A stretch of 64,000 nt of DNA from G965276675 sp965276675 (lineage in GTDB: Bacteria; Acidobacteriota; Terriglobia; Terriglobales; Acidobacteriaceae), in NCBI GenBank assembly GCA_965276675.1, contig OZ255624.1, positions 868,001 to 932,000 on the forward strand, read 5' to 3'. A program made the translations under genes and the position numbers. Positions 18,147 to 26,292 of the stretch are shown in pieces (the first letter of the stretch is position 1; every line of letters starts with the position of its first letter). A model generated the notes under the pieces. The model did not search any database and had not been told where the DNA came from. It saw only the letters and a program-made list of their open reading frames with translations.

Positions 18147-18590
18147 ATGTCGACCTACATGCCAAGCTCGCTGGAGATCTCCCGCAAGTGGTTCGTTGTG
18201 GATGCCGCAGGGAAGACCGTGGGGCGCCTCGCCACGGAGACCGCCAATATCCTGAGCGGAAAGAATAACCCGAAGTACACGACGTTTATGGACATGGGCG
18301 ATCACGTGATCGTGATCAATGCCGCCAAAGTTCGCCTTACCGGGCTCAAAAGTCAGCAGAAGCTCTATCGCCGCTACACCGGCTTCCCCGGCGGACTGCG
18401 TGAAGAGTCGTTTGTGCGCCTGTTGAACCGCCGTCCGGAAAAGATCATTGAGGAGGCAGTCAAAGGCATGCTTCCCAAATCCAAGCTGGGTCGGCAGATG
18501 GCGACCAAGCTCAAGGTCTATCGCGACGACCAGCATCCACACCAGGCCCAGCAGCCCCAGCCACTCGAGATCGGCAGAGCAGCACGCTAA
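18147..18590 (+). CDS. rplM: 50S ribosomal protein L13
   Basis: Large-subunit protein L13, an early assembly protein bound to 23S rRNA. 147 residues, normal length. Family landmarks: RKWFVVDAAGKTVGRLAT near the N terminus, GDHVIVINAAKVRLTG, YRRYTGFPGGLRE and AVKGMLPKSKLGRQM. The C terminus carries a short Gln/Pro/His-rich tail (DDQHPHQAQQPQPLE). It precedes rpsI by 33 bases in the conserved L13-S9 operon and is driven by the promoter at 17903-17931. ATG 18147 has AAGGA upstream; a second in-frame Met lies four residues later. Confidence 0.98.
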   Translation: MSTYMPSSLEISRKWFVVDAAGKTVGRLATETANILSGKNNPKYTTFMDMGDHVIVINAAKVRLTGLKSQQKLYRRYTGFPGGLREESFVRLLNRRPEKIIEEAVKGMLPKSKLGRQMATKLKVYRDDQHPHQAQQPQPLEIGRAAR

Positions 18591-18623
18591 CCAGACTTAC
18601 TCAGGAAGAAGATCAGGACATTC

Positions 18624-19019
18624 ATGGCAGATCAGGTTCAGTACTACGGAACGGGACGTCGCAAATCGAGCGTGGCTCGCGTCTTTCTTCGTCCAGGCAG
18701 CGGCAACTTTACAGTGAACCGCAAGCCTTTCGAGACATACTTTGTGACGGAGCAGCAGCGGGTATCGGCCAAGCGGCCGCTGGCGCTGACCGAGCTTCTC
18801 GCAAATTTTGACGTTCTCACTACTGTCTCTGGCGGCGGCGTCAGCGCCCAGGCGGATGCCGTGAAGATGGGCATCTCCCGTGCGCTGCTCGAGTTCAACG
18901 TCGAGTTGCGCAAGGCACTCAAGGCCGATGGTTTACTGTCCCGCGATGCGCGCATCAAGGAGCGCAAAAAGTACGGACAGAAGGGCGCCCGCAAGCGGTT
19001 CCAGTTCTCGAAACGCTAG
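18624..19019 (+). CDS. rpsI: 30S ribosomal protein S9
   Basis: Small-subunit protein S9, whose C-terminal tail reaches the P-site tRNA. 131 residues. Seen: YYGTGRRKSSVARVFLRPG at the N terminus, GGGVSAQADAVKMGISRAL, and the basic tail KKYGQKGARKRFQFSKR ending in the essential KR. It follows rplM in the usual operon order with an AGGAAGA site upstream. Confidence 0.98.
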   Translation: MADQVQYYGTGRRKSSVARVFLRPGSGNFTVNRKPFETYFVTEQQRVSAKRPLALTELLANFDVLTTVSGGGVSAQADAVKMGISRALLEFNVELRKALKADGLLSRDARIKERKKYGQKGARKRFQFSKR

Positions 19020-19151
19020 GAGTTGGCTTAGCGATTCTGGCTCTGCTGGCGTATTCCGCCCGCAGGACCAAGCAGGTGTAAAGCAGTAAATCTCCCCAGC
19101 GATGGGGATAAATCCCGGCCACGGCTCAACCGCAGGCGGGATGCAATCCAC

Positions 19152-19158
19152 AAGGAGG
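19152..19158 (+). promoter_or_regulatory. strong Shine-Dalgarno site fixing the TTG start of rpsB
   Basis: AAGGAGG lies four bases before TTG 19163. The next in-frame ATG (19178) is five codons in and has no such site at a usable distance, so rpsB starts with TTG. A small CCCCA/TGGGG hairpin at 19094-19107 lies in the same leader. Confidence 0.75.
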
Positions 19159-19162
19159 TCGT

Positions 19163-20086
19163 TTGGCCACAATCACTATGAAGGAGCTGCTCGAAGCAGG
19201 TGTTCACTTCGGGCATCAGACCAAGCGCTGGAATCCGAGGATGAAAGAATATATCTTCGGCGAGCGCAATGGAATCTACATCATCGACCTGCAGAAGACC
19301 CTGAAGATGTTCAAGGAAGCTAGCAAGTACGTCACGGACCTGACAGCTTCGGGTAAGGTCATCCTCTTCGTCGGCACCAAGCGCCAGGCCCAGGACGCGA
19401 TCGCAGAAGAAGCGAACCGCTGCGGCATGTTCTATATTAACCAGCGCTGGCTGGGTGGCTTGCTCACGAACTGGATCACGGTGCAGAAGTCGGTGAAGCG
19501 CCTTCAAGAACTCGATGAAATGGCTACGGACGGCCGCTACGACCTGCTCACCAAAAAGGAAGTCATTAAGTTAGAGCGCGAGCGCAAGCATCTGCAGGCG
19601 AACCTCGCCGGCATCAAGAATATGAAGCGTCTACCCGATGCACTCTTTATCGTCGACTCGAACAATGAAGCCATTGCCGTGAAGGAAGCCCGCAAGCTCG
19701 GCATTCCAGTTGTCGCAGTGGTGGATACAAATTGCGATCCGACCGTAGTCGACTATGTCATACCCGGCAACGATGATGCACTGCGGGCCATCCGCCTCTT
19801 CACTTCGAAGATCTCGGACTCCGTAGTTGAGGGTGTAGCCATGTCCGGCGACAAGCAGTTTGCTGACGCTGTTACCGGCACCACCGCTCTCCCGGCCGAA
19901 GCAGCGTTCCTGGGTGAAGAGCCAGCAGCAGCAGCTCAGCCGATCGACAGTCTTGAAGCTGGTGCTGACGACAACGGCGGCGAGGTGGTTGATCTGGAAG
20001 CAGCGCTCGGCGGCGGCATCCGCAAGGCTCCCGGAGCAGTGAGCGTGGAAGAGCCAGCCGAAGCCCTAGCCGAAGGCGCACACTAG
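19163..20086 (+). CDS. rpsB: 30S ribosomal protein S2
   Basis: Small-subunit protein S2. 307 residues against about 240 for E. coli. The core is standard (LLEAGVHFGHQTKRWNPRM, FVGTKRQAQDAI, INQRWLGGLLTNW, LPDALFIVDSNNE, VDTNCDPTVVDYVIPGNDDA). About 65 residues of acidic, Ala-rich tail are added after the core, containing EEPAAAAQPIDSLEAG and ending EALAEGAH. The start codon is TTG. tsf follows 131 bases later, the classic rpsB-tsf pair, with a hairpin between them. Confidence 0.97.
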   Translation: MATITMKELLEAGVHFGHQTKRWNPRMKEYIFGERNGIYIIDLQKTLKMFKEASKYVTDLTASGKVILFVGTKRQAQDAIAEEANRCGMFYINQRWLGGLLTNWITVQKSVKRLQELDEMATDGRYDLLTKKEVIKLERERKHLQANLAGIKNMKRLPDALFIVDSNNEAIAVKEARKLGIPVVAVVDTNCDPTVVDYVIPGNDDALRAIRLFTSKISDSVVEGVAMSGDKQFADAVTGTTALPAEAAFLGEEPAAAAQPIDSLEAGADDNGGEVVDLEAALGGGIRKAPGAVSVEEPAEALAEGAH

Positions 20087-20110
20087 AGATAATTTGCTAT
20101 CTCAGAGGGT

Positions 20111-20149
20111 GAGCGTGGCCGGACTTCTCTCCGTGCCACGCTTTCTTTC
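20111..20149 (+). terminator. hairpin in the rpsB-tsf gap, possible attenuator
   Basis: AGCGTGGC (20112-20119) pairs with GCCACGCT (20135-20142), extended inward by three pairs around a bulge and followed by TTCTTTCT. It lies between rpsB and tsf, where partial termination is known in other bacteria. The pyrimidine tract is weak, so efficiency is uncertain. Confidence 0.5.
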
Positions 20150-20217
20150 TGAGGGCGTCACACATTTCACCGCGCCTTAGTCAGAGAACGGCGCACAGCG
20201 TAGAGGATAGAGACACC

Positions 20218-20877
<660 letters not shown>

Positions 20878-20909
20878 GCATAAACATCACCAACTAATGC
20901 ATGAGAAAG

Positions 20910-20933
20910 GACCCGCGAAGGCGGGTCTTTTTT
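20910..20933 (+). terminator. rho-independent terminator after tsf
   Basis: GACCCGC (20910-20916), a GAAG loop and GCGGGTC (20921-20927) followed by six T residues, 33 bases after the tsf stop. Textbook form. Confidence 0.93.
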
Positions 20934-20970
20934 GTCTCGCTACTTGTTTCTTTCCGCATCGACAGCTCTC

Positions 20971-22089
20971 TTAATGCGTCTGGATCGGATCACAAACCGC
21001 CACGCCCACGAACGAATCGGCCGTGCCGTAGTAAAGAAGCCACTTGCCGTGGAAGCGCACTAGACCCTCGGTAAAGGTGGTCCCGGCCGCGTACTGACCG
21101 CTCTTCTCAAAGGGCATCTCTGGCTTGATATACGGCGTCTTGGTCCGCGCGAGCAGCTTGGATGGATCGCCGGCAGAGAACAGCGCCTGACCGCCGGAGT
21201 ACGCGCTCGGGTCCAGACCGGGAGATCCTCCCTGCTTGGCATTCTTGCCGTTGTATAGCAGCAGGACGCCCTTCTCGGTCAGCAGCGGTGGCGGCCCGAC
21301 CTCCGGAAAGCCGCTGTCGAAGAGCCCCGGCCGGTCGTGCAGCAGCACCTTCGGCCTGCCGCGGTCGTCCTCGACAGGCGTCCAGTGGATCAGGTCGGAC
21401 GAGGTCGCAAGCCGGATCTGAATCTCGCCCCAGTACATCCAGTACTTGCCGTGGAGCTTGGCCGCGATCAGCCGGTCGCCATCTAGGCGCGTCAGAATGC
21501 CCGCGGATTTGTACATCAGGTTGGCGTATTTACCATGAGCTGCATCGGCAAAGGCTGGTCCATGTTTTGTCCATGTGAGCAAATCGGTGGACGTTGCGAT
21601 GCCGACGGTGTAGGTCTGGCGATTCCATTGTGTATAGGTCAGCACGTAGGCGCCATTCTCGGCTTGCACGATGCGTGGATCTTCCACGCCGCCCGGCCAC
21701 TCCCGGCTCTTCTGGGCGTCGTTTGCTGGGCGGAAGACCGGCGCGGGGCGCCGCGTGAAGTGGATGCCGTCCTCACTTTCGGCCAGCCCCAACCGCGAGG
21801 TGTGCATACCGATCTGCATGGCGCCGGAGTCGTCCTCAGCCCGGTAGAGCACATCGACCTTGCCGTCACGCACAACAGCGGCGGGGTTGAAGGTGTGCAG
21901 CGCCTCCCAGTGCACTGGGGCATGGGTGATGGGGTCAGTGAAAACGGCGCTCTTGTCCGGCGTAATTACGGGTGCAGTGACCGGTCGCACGAAGGGACCG
22001 AGCGTCCAGTTCTGGGGCGCAGTGGCGGCGAGCGCGGCGCCCGCGATCAGGATGGCAAGGATAGACAGAGAACGGCATTTCGGATGCAT
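20971..22089 (-). CDS. exported glycoside hydrolase family 130-like protein
   Basis: About 372 residues from ATG 22089. A signal peptide (about 5-28, LSILAILIAGAALAATA) is followed by a five-bladed propeller typical of GH130/GH43-like folds. Landmarks are FNPAAVVRDGKVDVLYRAED (substrate-site region), WPGGVEDPRIV with the GxEDPR motif of the family, TYTQWN, KSAGIL and LYYGTADSFVGVA. Most GH130 enzymes are cytosolic mannoside phosphorylases; export here would favour a hydrolase acting on periplasmic mannosides, which is an inference. The frame is open upstream to 22161, but the signal peptide supports 22089, though its ribosome-binding site is weak. It lies divergent from pyrH. Confidence 0.82.
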   Translation of the reverse strand: MHPKCRSLSILAILIAGAALAATAPQNWTLGPFVRPVTAPVITPDKSAVFTDPITHAPVHWEALHTFNPAAVVRDGKVDVLYRAEDDSGAMQIGMHTSRLGLAESEDGIHFTRRPAPVFRPANDAQKSREWPGGVEDPRIVQAENGAYVLTYTQWNRQTYTVGIATSTDLLTWTKHGPAFADAAHGKYANLMYKSAGILTRLDGDRLIAAKLHGKYWMYWGEIQIRLATSSDLIHWTPVEDDRGRPKVLLHDRPGLFDSGFPEVGPPPLLTEKGVLLLYNGKNAKQGGSPGLDPSAYSGGQALFSAGDPSKLLARTKTPYIKPEMPFEKSGQYAAGTTFTEGLVRFHGKWLLYYGTADSFVGVAVCDPIQTH

Positions 22090-22224
22090 AGCCGGGAGAA
22101 GTGTAGCGCTGCAAAGCATGGAATAGGGAACAGGGATTAGGGATGAGGGCCCTAACCTCATCTGACCGAGTCCTGCTCCCTCTTCCTAGTTCCTGATTTC
22201 CCGATATGCGATACTCCCAAAAGC

Positions 22225-22929
22225 ATGTACAAGCGCATACTCCTTAAACTTTCAGGGGAAGCTCTCGCGGCAGGCCGCGGCTTTGGCGTCGATGTTGACA
22301 CGGTTCATAAGATCAGCGCCGAGATCGCCGAGGTGCGCAAGCTCGGCATCGAGCTTGCGATCGTGGTGGGCGGCGGCAACTTCTTTCGCGGTGTTGCCGC
22401 GCAGGCCGAACACATGGACCGCGTTTCTGCCGATCACATGGGCATGCTGGGCACGGTGATCAACGCGCTCGCCTTCCAGGATGCGCTCGAAAAAAATGGC
22501 GTCCACAGCCGGGTGATGTCGGCGATCGAGATGAATCAGGTGGCCGAACCCTATATTCGCCGCCGCGCCATACGACATTTGGAGAAGGGCCGGGTTGTTA
22601 TCTTTGCGGCCGGCACCGGCAATCCGTACTTCTCCACCGACACAGCGGCCTCGCTGCGTGCCATGGAGATCAAGGCGGATGTGTTGATGAAGGCCACCAA
22701 GGTGGACGGCATCTACGACGCAGATCCTGTGCTAATCAAGGACGCCGTAAAGTTCGAAGAGATCACCTATTACGAGATCCTGCGCCTGGGATTGAAGGTG
22801 ATGGATATGACCGCGGTGAGCCTGTGCAAGGACAACAACATGCCGATGATCATTTTCAACATGAACCGCCCGGGCAACATCCTGCGTGTTGCGAGCGGGG
22901 AGAAGGTCGGTTCGCTGGTCACGGCGTGA
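22225..22929 (+). CDS. pyrH: uridylate (UMP) kinase
   Basis: Phosphorylates UMP to UDP in pyrimidine synthesis; cytosolic hexamer of the amino-acid kinase fold. 234 residues. Seen: RILLKLSGEALA at the start, VVGGGNFFRG (about 49-58), MGMLGTVINALA, FAAGTGNPYFSTDTAA (about 130-145), KVDGIYDADP and a final VMDMTAVSLCKDNNMPMIIFN. It normally follows rpsB-tsf; here an oppositely oriented GH130 gene is wedged between tsf and pyrH. The stop codon lies next to or inside the start region of the acyltransferase gene. Confidence 0.98.
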   Translation: MYKRILLKLSGEALAAGRGFGVDVDTVHKISAEIAEVRKLGIELAIVVGGGNFFRGVAAQAEHMDRVSADHMGMLGTVINALAFQDALEKNGVHSRVMSAIEMNQVAEPYIRRRAIRHLEKGRVVIFAAGTGNPYFSTDTAASLRAMEIKADVLMKATKVDGIYDADPVLIKDAVKFEEITYYEILRLGLKVMDMTAVSLCKDNNMPMIIFNMNRPGNILRVASGEKVGSLVTA

Positions 22930-22940
22930 ATGGAGCAGGA

Positions 22941-24107
22941 GTGCTCGAGTCCCACTCGGCACATGTGCCCTCCCAACCGCTGCCGGTCCCGAAGAGGTCT
23001 CACTTGCATGCGCTCACCGGCATGCGCGCACTGGCCGCGCTGAACATCGTCTTCTTCCACTTCTCGAACCCGAAATGGTTCGGACCGCTCTCGCCGGTTG
23101 TCGACAACGGTTACGTCACAGTCAGCTTCTTTCTGCTGCTCTCCGGCTTCGTGCTCGCCTACAACTACCGCGAGCGCGCCGAACGCGGCGAGATGCGCGC
23201 ACGCACCTTTTGGATGGCACGCTTCTCGCGCATCTACCCAGTCTTCCTCTTCAGCCTGGTCATCTCGCTCAGCATGCTCGCGGACGAGTGGCACGTGCGC
23301 ACCCATGGGCAGTTCTTCCTGGGTGTGGCGCTTACCTCGGTGTTACAGCAGGGCTGGTCACCGCAGCTATGCACCTTCTGGAATACCCCGGCCTGGACGC
23401 TGACCACGGATGTCTTCTTTTACCTGCTCTTTCCGTGGCTGATCACGCTGCGACGCCCGCAGACCCGGCGGCGCATTGTCCGCATCATGCTCTTCTGGTG
23501 GGCGGTCAGCTTTATCCTTCCGGCCCTGTATACGATCTTCCATCCGGATGGCGACCTGCATCCCGGCCGCTACTCCGATAGCGCCTGGATGCGCGCGCTG
23601 AAGTTCATGCCGCTCCAGCACATGCCTTCGTTCCTTTTTGGCATGGCGCTGGCGAATCTGAATGACTTCTTCCCGGAGCGGAGCCGCTGGCGGCTTGCGA
23701 TCGGTCTCGGCGGCTTTGCTGCGCTATACACGGTGCTCTACTTCGGCGCATACATGCCGTATGCATTCATGCACGATGGCCTGTTGATGCCGATCTACGC
23801 CATGATCGTGCTCGGGCTGGCCGGGCGCAATCTGCTCTCCCGCTGCTTGTCACTGTTTCCACTGGTGGTGATTGGGGAGGCGAGCTACTGCCTATACATC
23901 CTGCACTTCAATCTGTGGAACCTGATCCACGACTCGAAGATTCTCGAGCGGACCGGGCTCAGTGTTTTCGATCCCTGGCTCTCGTACCTGCTACTGGTGG
24001 GGTTTGCGATCGCAACCGTACATCTGGTGGAGCGCCCCGGGCAGGCCTGGATCAAGCGCCGGTTCCACTTTCAGCCGCAAGCGCAGGTACCCACCACCAC
24101 ACCTTAA
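22941..24107 (+). CDS. acyltransferase family 3 (OafA/YrhL-like) membrane protein
   Basis: About 388 residues with some ten membrane helices. The family signature is present: LHALTGMRALAALNIVFFHF at the start with the conserved Arg and His, FFLLLSGFVLAYNY, and FWMARFSRIYPVF. Later come TPAWTLTTDVFFYLLFPW and ASYCLYILHFNLW. Such enzymes O-acylate sugars, lipids or peptidoglycan at the membrane. The start is not an ATG: GTG 22941 has GGAG five bases upstream, while GTG 22926 overlaps the pyrH stop as GTGA. Either implies coupling to pyrH, whose metabolic link is unclear. Confidence 0.88.
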   Translation: MLESHSAHVPSQPLPVPKRSHLHALTGMRALAALNIVFFHFSNPKWFGPLSPVVDNGYVTVSFFLLLSGFVLAYNYRERAERGEMRARTFWMARFSRIYPVFLFSLVISLSMLADEWHVRTHGQFFLGVALTSVLQQGWSPQLCTFWNTPAWTLTTDVFFYLLFPWLITLRRPQTRRRIVRIMLFWWAVSFILPALYTIFHPDGDLHPGRYSDSAWMRALKFMPLQHMPSFLFGMALANLNDFFPERSRWRLAIGLGGFAALYTVLYFGAYMPYAFMHDGLLMPIYAMIVLGLAGRNLLSRCLSLFPLVVIGEASYCLYILHFNLWNLIHDSKILERTGLSVFDPWLSYLLLVGFAIATVHLVERPGQAWIKRRFHFQPQAQVPTTTP

Positions 24108-24155
24108 TCCGAAGTGCCGATTGCGCAGGTACCCCCACCCCCCCGCTTTTTGATT

Positions 24156-24246
24156 AAAGTCCTCTCCTTAAAGGACTTAAGCCAGGGGTTATGCCGTAAA
24201 GTCCTATCACTAGAGTTATGGGCAAAGTCCTCTAAGGAAAGGACTT
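24156..24246. repeat. cluster of AAAGTCCT / AAGGACTT direct and inverted motifs
   Basis: AAAGTCCT occurs at 24156, 24198 and 24224, and AAGGACTT at 24171 and 24239, giving two short hairpins. The second and third copies sit in a 26-base direct repeat (GTTATG...AAAGTCCT). Non-coding, just after the acyltransferase gene. With the palindrome at 24372-24440 it fills the 360-base gap to the next gene. Confidence 0.7.
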
Positions 24247-24371
24247 AGCTGCTGCTTTGGCTGCCAAGAGGTGTTGCGATTCCACGTCTACTTCAAGAGT
24301 AGCAATTTCGGATGGGGTGCTCGGCAACGTTGGCGATACTCGCAGGCACTTTAGTCACCGGTCTTCTTTTT

Positions 24372-24440
24372 AACTCACCACAGAGAACACGGAGAGCGCG
24401 TTAGTTTCCTCCGTGTACTCTGTGCTCTTTGTGGTGAGCT
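24372..24440. repeat. large imperfect palindrome, CTCACCACAGAG type
   Basis: The left arm at 24372-24394 (AACTCACCACAGAGAACACG and two more bases) is mirrored by 24409-24440, with about 10 unpaired bases inserted in the right arm. A related left arm recurs at 27752-27774. It would form a long RNA or DNA hairpin downstream of the first beta-propeller gene. Confidence 0.75.
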
Positions 24441-24467
24441 ACTTTCCTGGGTGAACGCCAACAGCCA

Positions 24468-25787
24468 CTAGAACTTGGTGGTCACCTGGCTCTTGAAGTC
24501 GCCGTGGCGGACGGCTGCTAATGACGTGACTTGCGAGCCGGCGTTGAATGGCGTGTTCTGCACCTGGGTGAGGGCGCCAGTACCCGGATTGGTGATGAAG
24601 AGACCGGAGGCCGTGCCCCCAATGAAATCCGCCGTGTAGACGTAGCGCCCCAGTGCGGGCTCCACCAGGACTGCGGTGGGGCTGGTGCCCACACCGTAAG
24701 AGCCGGTAGCGACGCGGCTGGGAATGCCAGTGTTGGCATCGATGGCGAAGGCATTCACGCTGTTCCCACCAAAGGCGGCAACGTAGATGAAGAGGCCGCG
24801 CGGGTCGACGGTAAGCGAGACCGGGAAGGAGTCGGTGGGAAAGAGGTTACTGCTGCTGTTCGTTAAGGGTGCGATGACGCCGCCGGGCTGCAACTGGTAG
24901 CCGATCATGTTATTCGACCTGCTGTCCGTTACGTAGAGAAAGCGCTGTGATGGGTCGGTAGCGACTGCGGTGGGCGCGACACCGGCCGTGAAGGGCGAAC
25001 CCGCGGCTGGGGTCAGCGTGGTTCCATTGGCCACCTGAAAGGTCGAGATCTGTCCGAAGGGTCCAGCATTGCCGGGACCGGCGACTCCGCCACTGCAAGA
25101 GCCGATGACCGGGTAGGTGAGAATGGAGCTGCCACTGGCGCCAGTGTTGGAAGAGCCGTTTACATCGGCTAAGACTGGCAACTGACCGCCTGGGTCGTTG
25201 ACCACATAGAGCGCGCTGCCATCCGCCAGCACGTTGATAGCGACAGGATTGTTGCAGACGGCAAAGGAAGAAGAGTTCTGGTTTCCGTTTGCAGGCAAGA
25301 TGCCATTCTTCCCAAGCGGGATAGCGACGACGGCGCCGGGGCCCGGGTTGGTAGGACTGAAGCCATTCGCGAAGGCATCCACTACATACAGGACTGTGCC
25401 TCCGGGGCTGATGGCAATGGCATCGGGGTTGGTGCCGCCGCGGGTGTTGATCGTGGTCTGCGGATAGAGCTTGCCATCGCTCCCGATGGCGAATTGAGCA
25501 ATCAGGTTCTCGTCATGGTTTGCCACATACAGATTTTTTCCGTCCGGCGAGGTGACCATGGCGATCGGGTTTCTGCCGCCAGTAGGAACAACGCCACTCG
25601 TGATCTGCGTCAAGGCTCCCGACAACCGATCCACCTGGAACGCGGTGATGATGCCGGGATTGTTGCGTGCCGAGGCGACATAGAGAAAATCGACCGTGTT
25701 GCTCACGCCACACGCCGTAATACCAAGCGCCATTCCCAAAGAGACGGCAGCCGCCAAAGCAGCCCGGCCGTATGTACTCAACTTCAT
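24468..25787 (-). CDS. YVTN/lactonase-type beta-propeller lipoprotein (copy 1)
   Basis: About 439 residues. The N terminus has a lipoprotein signal with lipobox LGITAC (Cys about 26). The rest is repeated beta-propeller blades with the pattern SPDGKNLYVANHDENLIAQF, SPGGTVLYVVDAF, DPSQRFLYVTDSRSN, DPRGLFIYVAAFGGNSV. This is the Lactonase_7 (6-phosphogluconolactonase-like) fold, but surface-anchored members of this type have no proven enzyme activity and may bind proteins or polysaccharides. AAGGA precedes ATG 25787; the open frame continues upstream without such a site. It is a tandem paralogue of the gene at 26293-27624, separated from it by the 112-bp repeat array. Confidence 0.82.
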   Translation of the reverse strand: MKLSTYGRAALAAAVSLGMALGITACGVSNTVDFLYVASARNNPGIITAFQVDRLSGALTQITSGVVPTGGRNPIAMVTSPDGKNLYVANHDENLIAQFAIGSDGKLYPQTTINTRGGTNPDAIAISPGGTVLYVVDAFANGFSPTNPGPGAVVAIPLGKNGILPANGNQNSSSFAVCNNPVAINVLADGSALYVVNDPGGQLPVLADVNGSSNTGASGSSILTYPVIGSCSGGVAGPGNAGPFGQISTFQVANGTTLTPAAGSPFTAGVAPTAVATDPSQRFLYVTDSRSNNMIGYQLQPGGVIAPLTNSSSNLFPTDSFPVSLTVDPRGLFIYVAAFGGNSVNAFAIDANTGIPSRVATGSYGVGTSPTAVLVEPALGRYVYTADFIGGTASGLFITNPGTGALTQVQNTPFNAGSQVTSLAAVRHGDFKSQVTTKF

Positions 25788-25938
25788 TCGTTTCCTTCGT
25801 TCTCGCACCCAGTCTACCGCGATGCGAGGGCTGCAGTTGCAGCAGTTCTGTATGTAGGGGATCCCGCACTTATTGTAAAAGCTGGAATCCGGTTTTGTCT
25901 TCGGAGAGGTGGAGAGCTGCTCTCCACCCCCACCTTTC

Positions 25939-26277
25939 TTGGTTGAGCAGCGCTTCGCGCCGATTCTGAAATACAAGATGAAGCAGATCTTTCGACTCCA
26001 CCTTCGGTTACGCTCAAGATGACAACCTTAGTCTCGCTCCCCGCCGACTTTTGGTTGAGCAGCGCTTTGCGCCGATTCTGAAATACAAGATGAAGCAGAT
26101 CTTTCGACTCCACCTTCGGTTACGCTCAAGATGACAACCTTAGTCTCGCTCCCCGCTGACTTTTGGTTGAGCGGCGCTTTGCGCCGATTCTGAAATACAA
26201 AATGAAGCAGGTGTTTCGACTCCACCTTCGGTTACGCTCAACATGACAGTAGTGCGAGTTCGGTTACGCTCAAGATG
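25939..26277. repeat. 112-bp tandem repeat, three copies
   Basis: Units start at 25939, 26051 and 26163, a constant period of 112. The first two are almost identical; the third diverges and breaks off near 26260, followed by another GTTACGCTCAAGATGAC fragment. Each unit contains CGACTCCACCTTCGG followed by TTACGCTCAAGATGAC, a relative of the dispersed motif at 33669 and 36242. There are no spacers, so this is not a CRISPR array. It fills the 505-base gap between the two beta-propeller genes. Confidence 0.92.
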
Positions 26278-26292
26278 ACGACCTTCTAATGA

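Noticed and set aside
25939..26277. CRISPR array
   Set aside because: The 112-base units abut directly with no unique spacers, and no cas gene is in the window.
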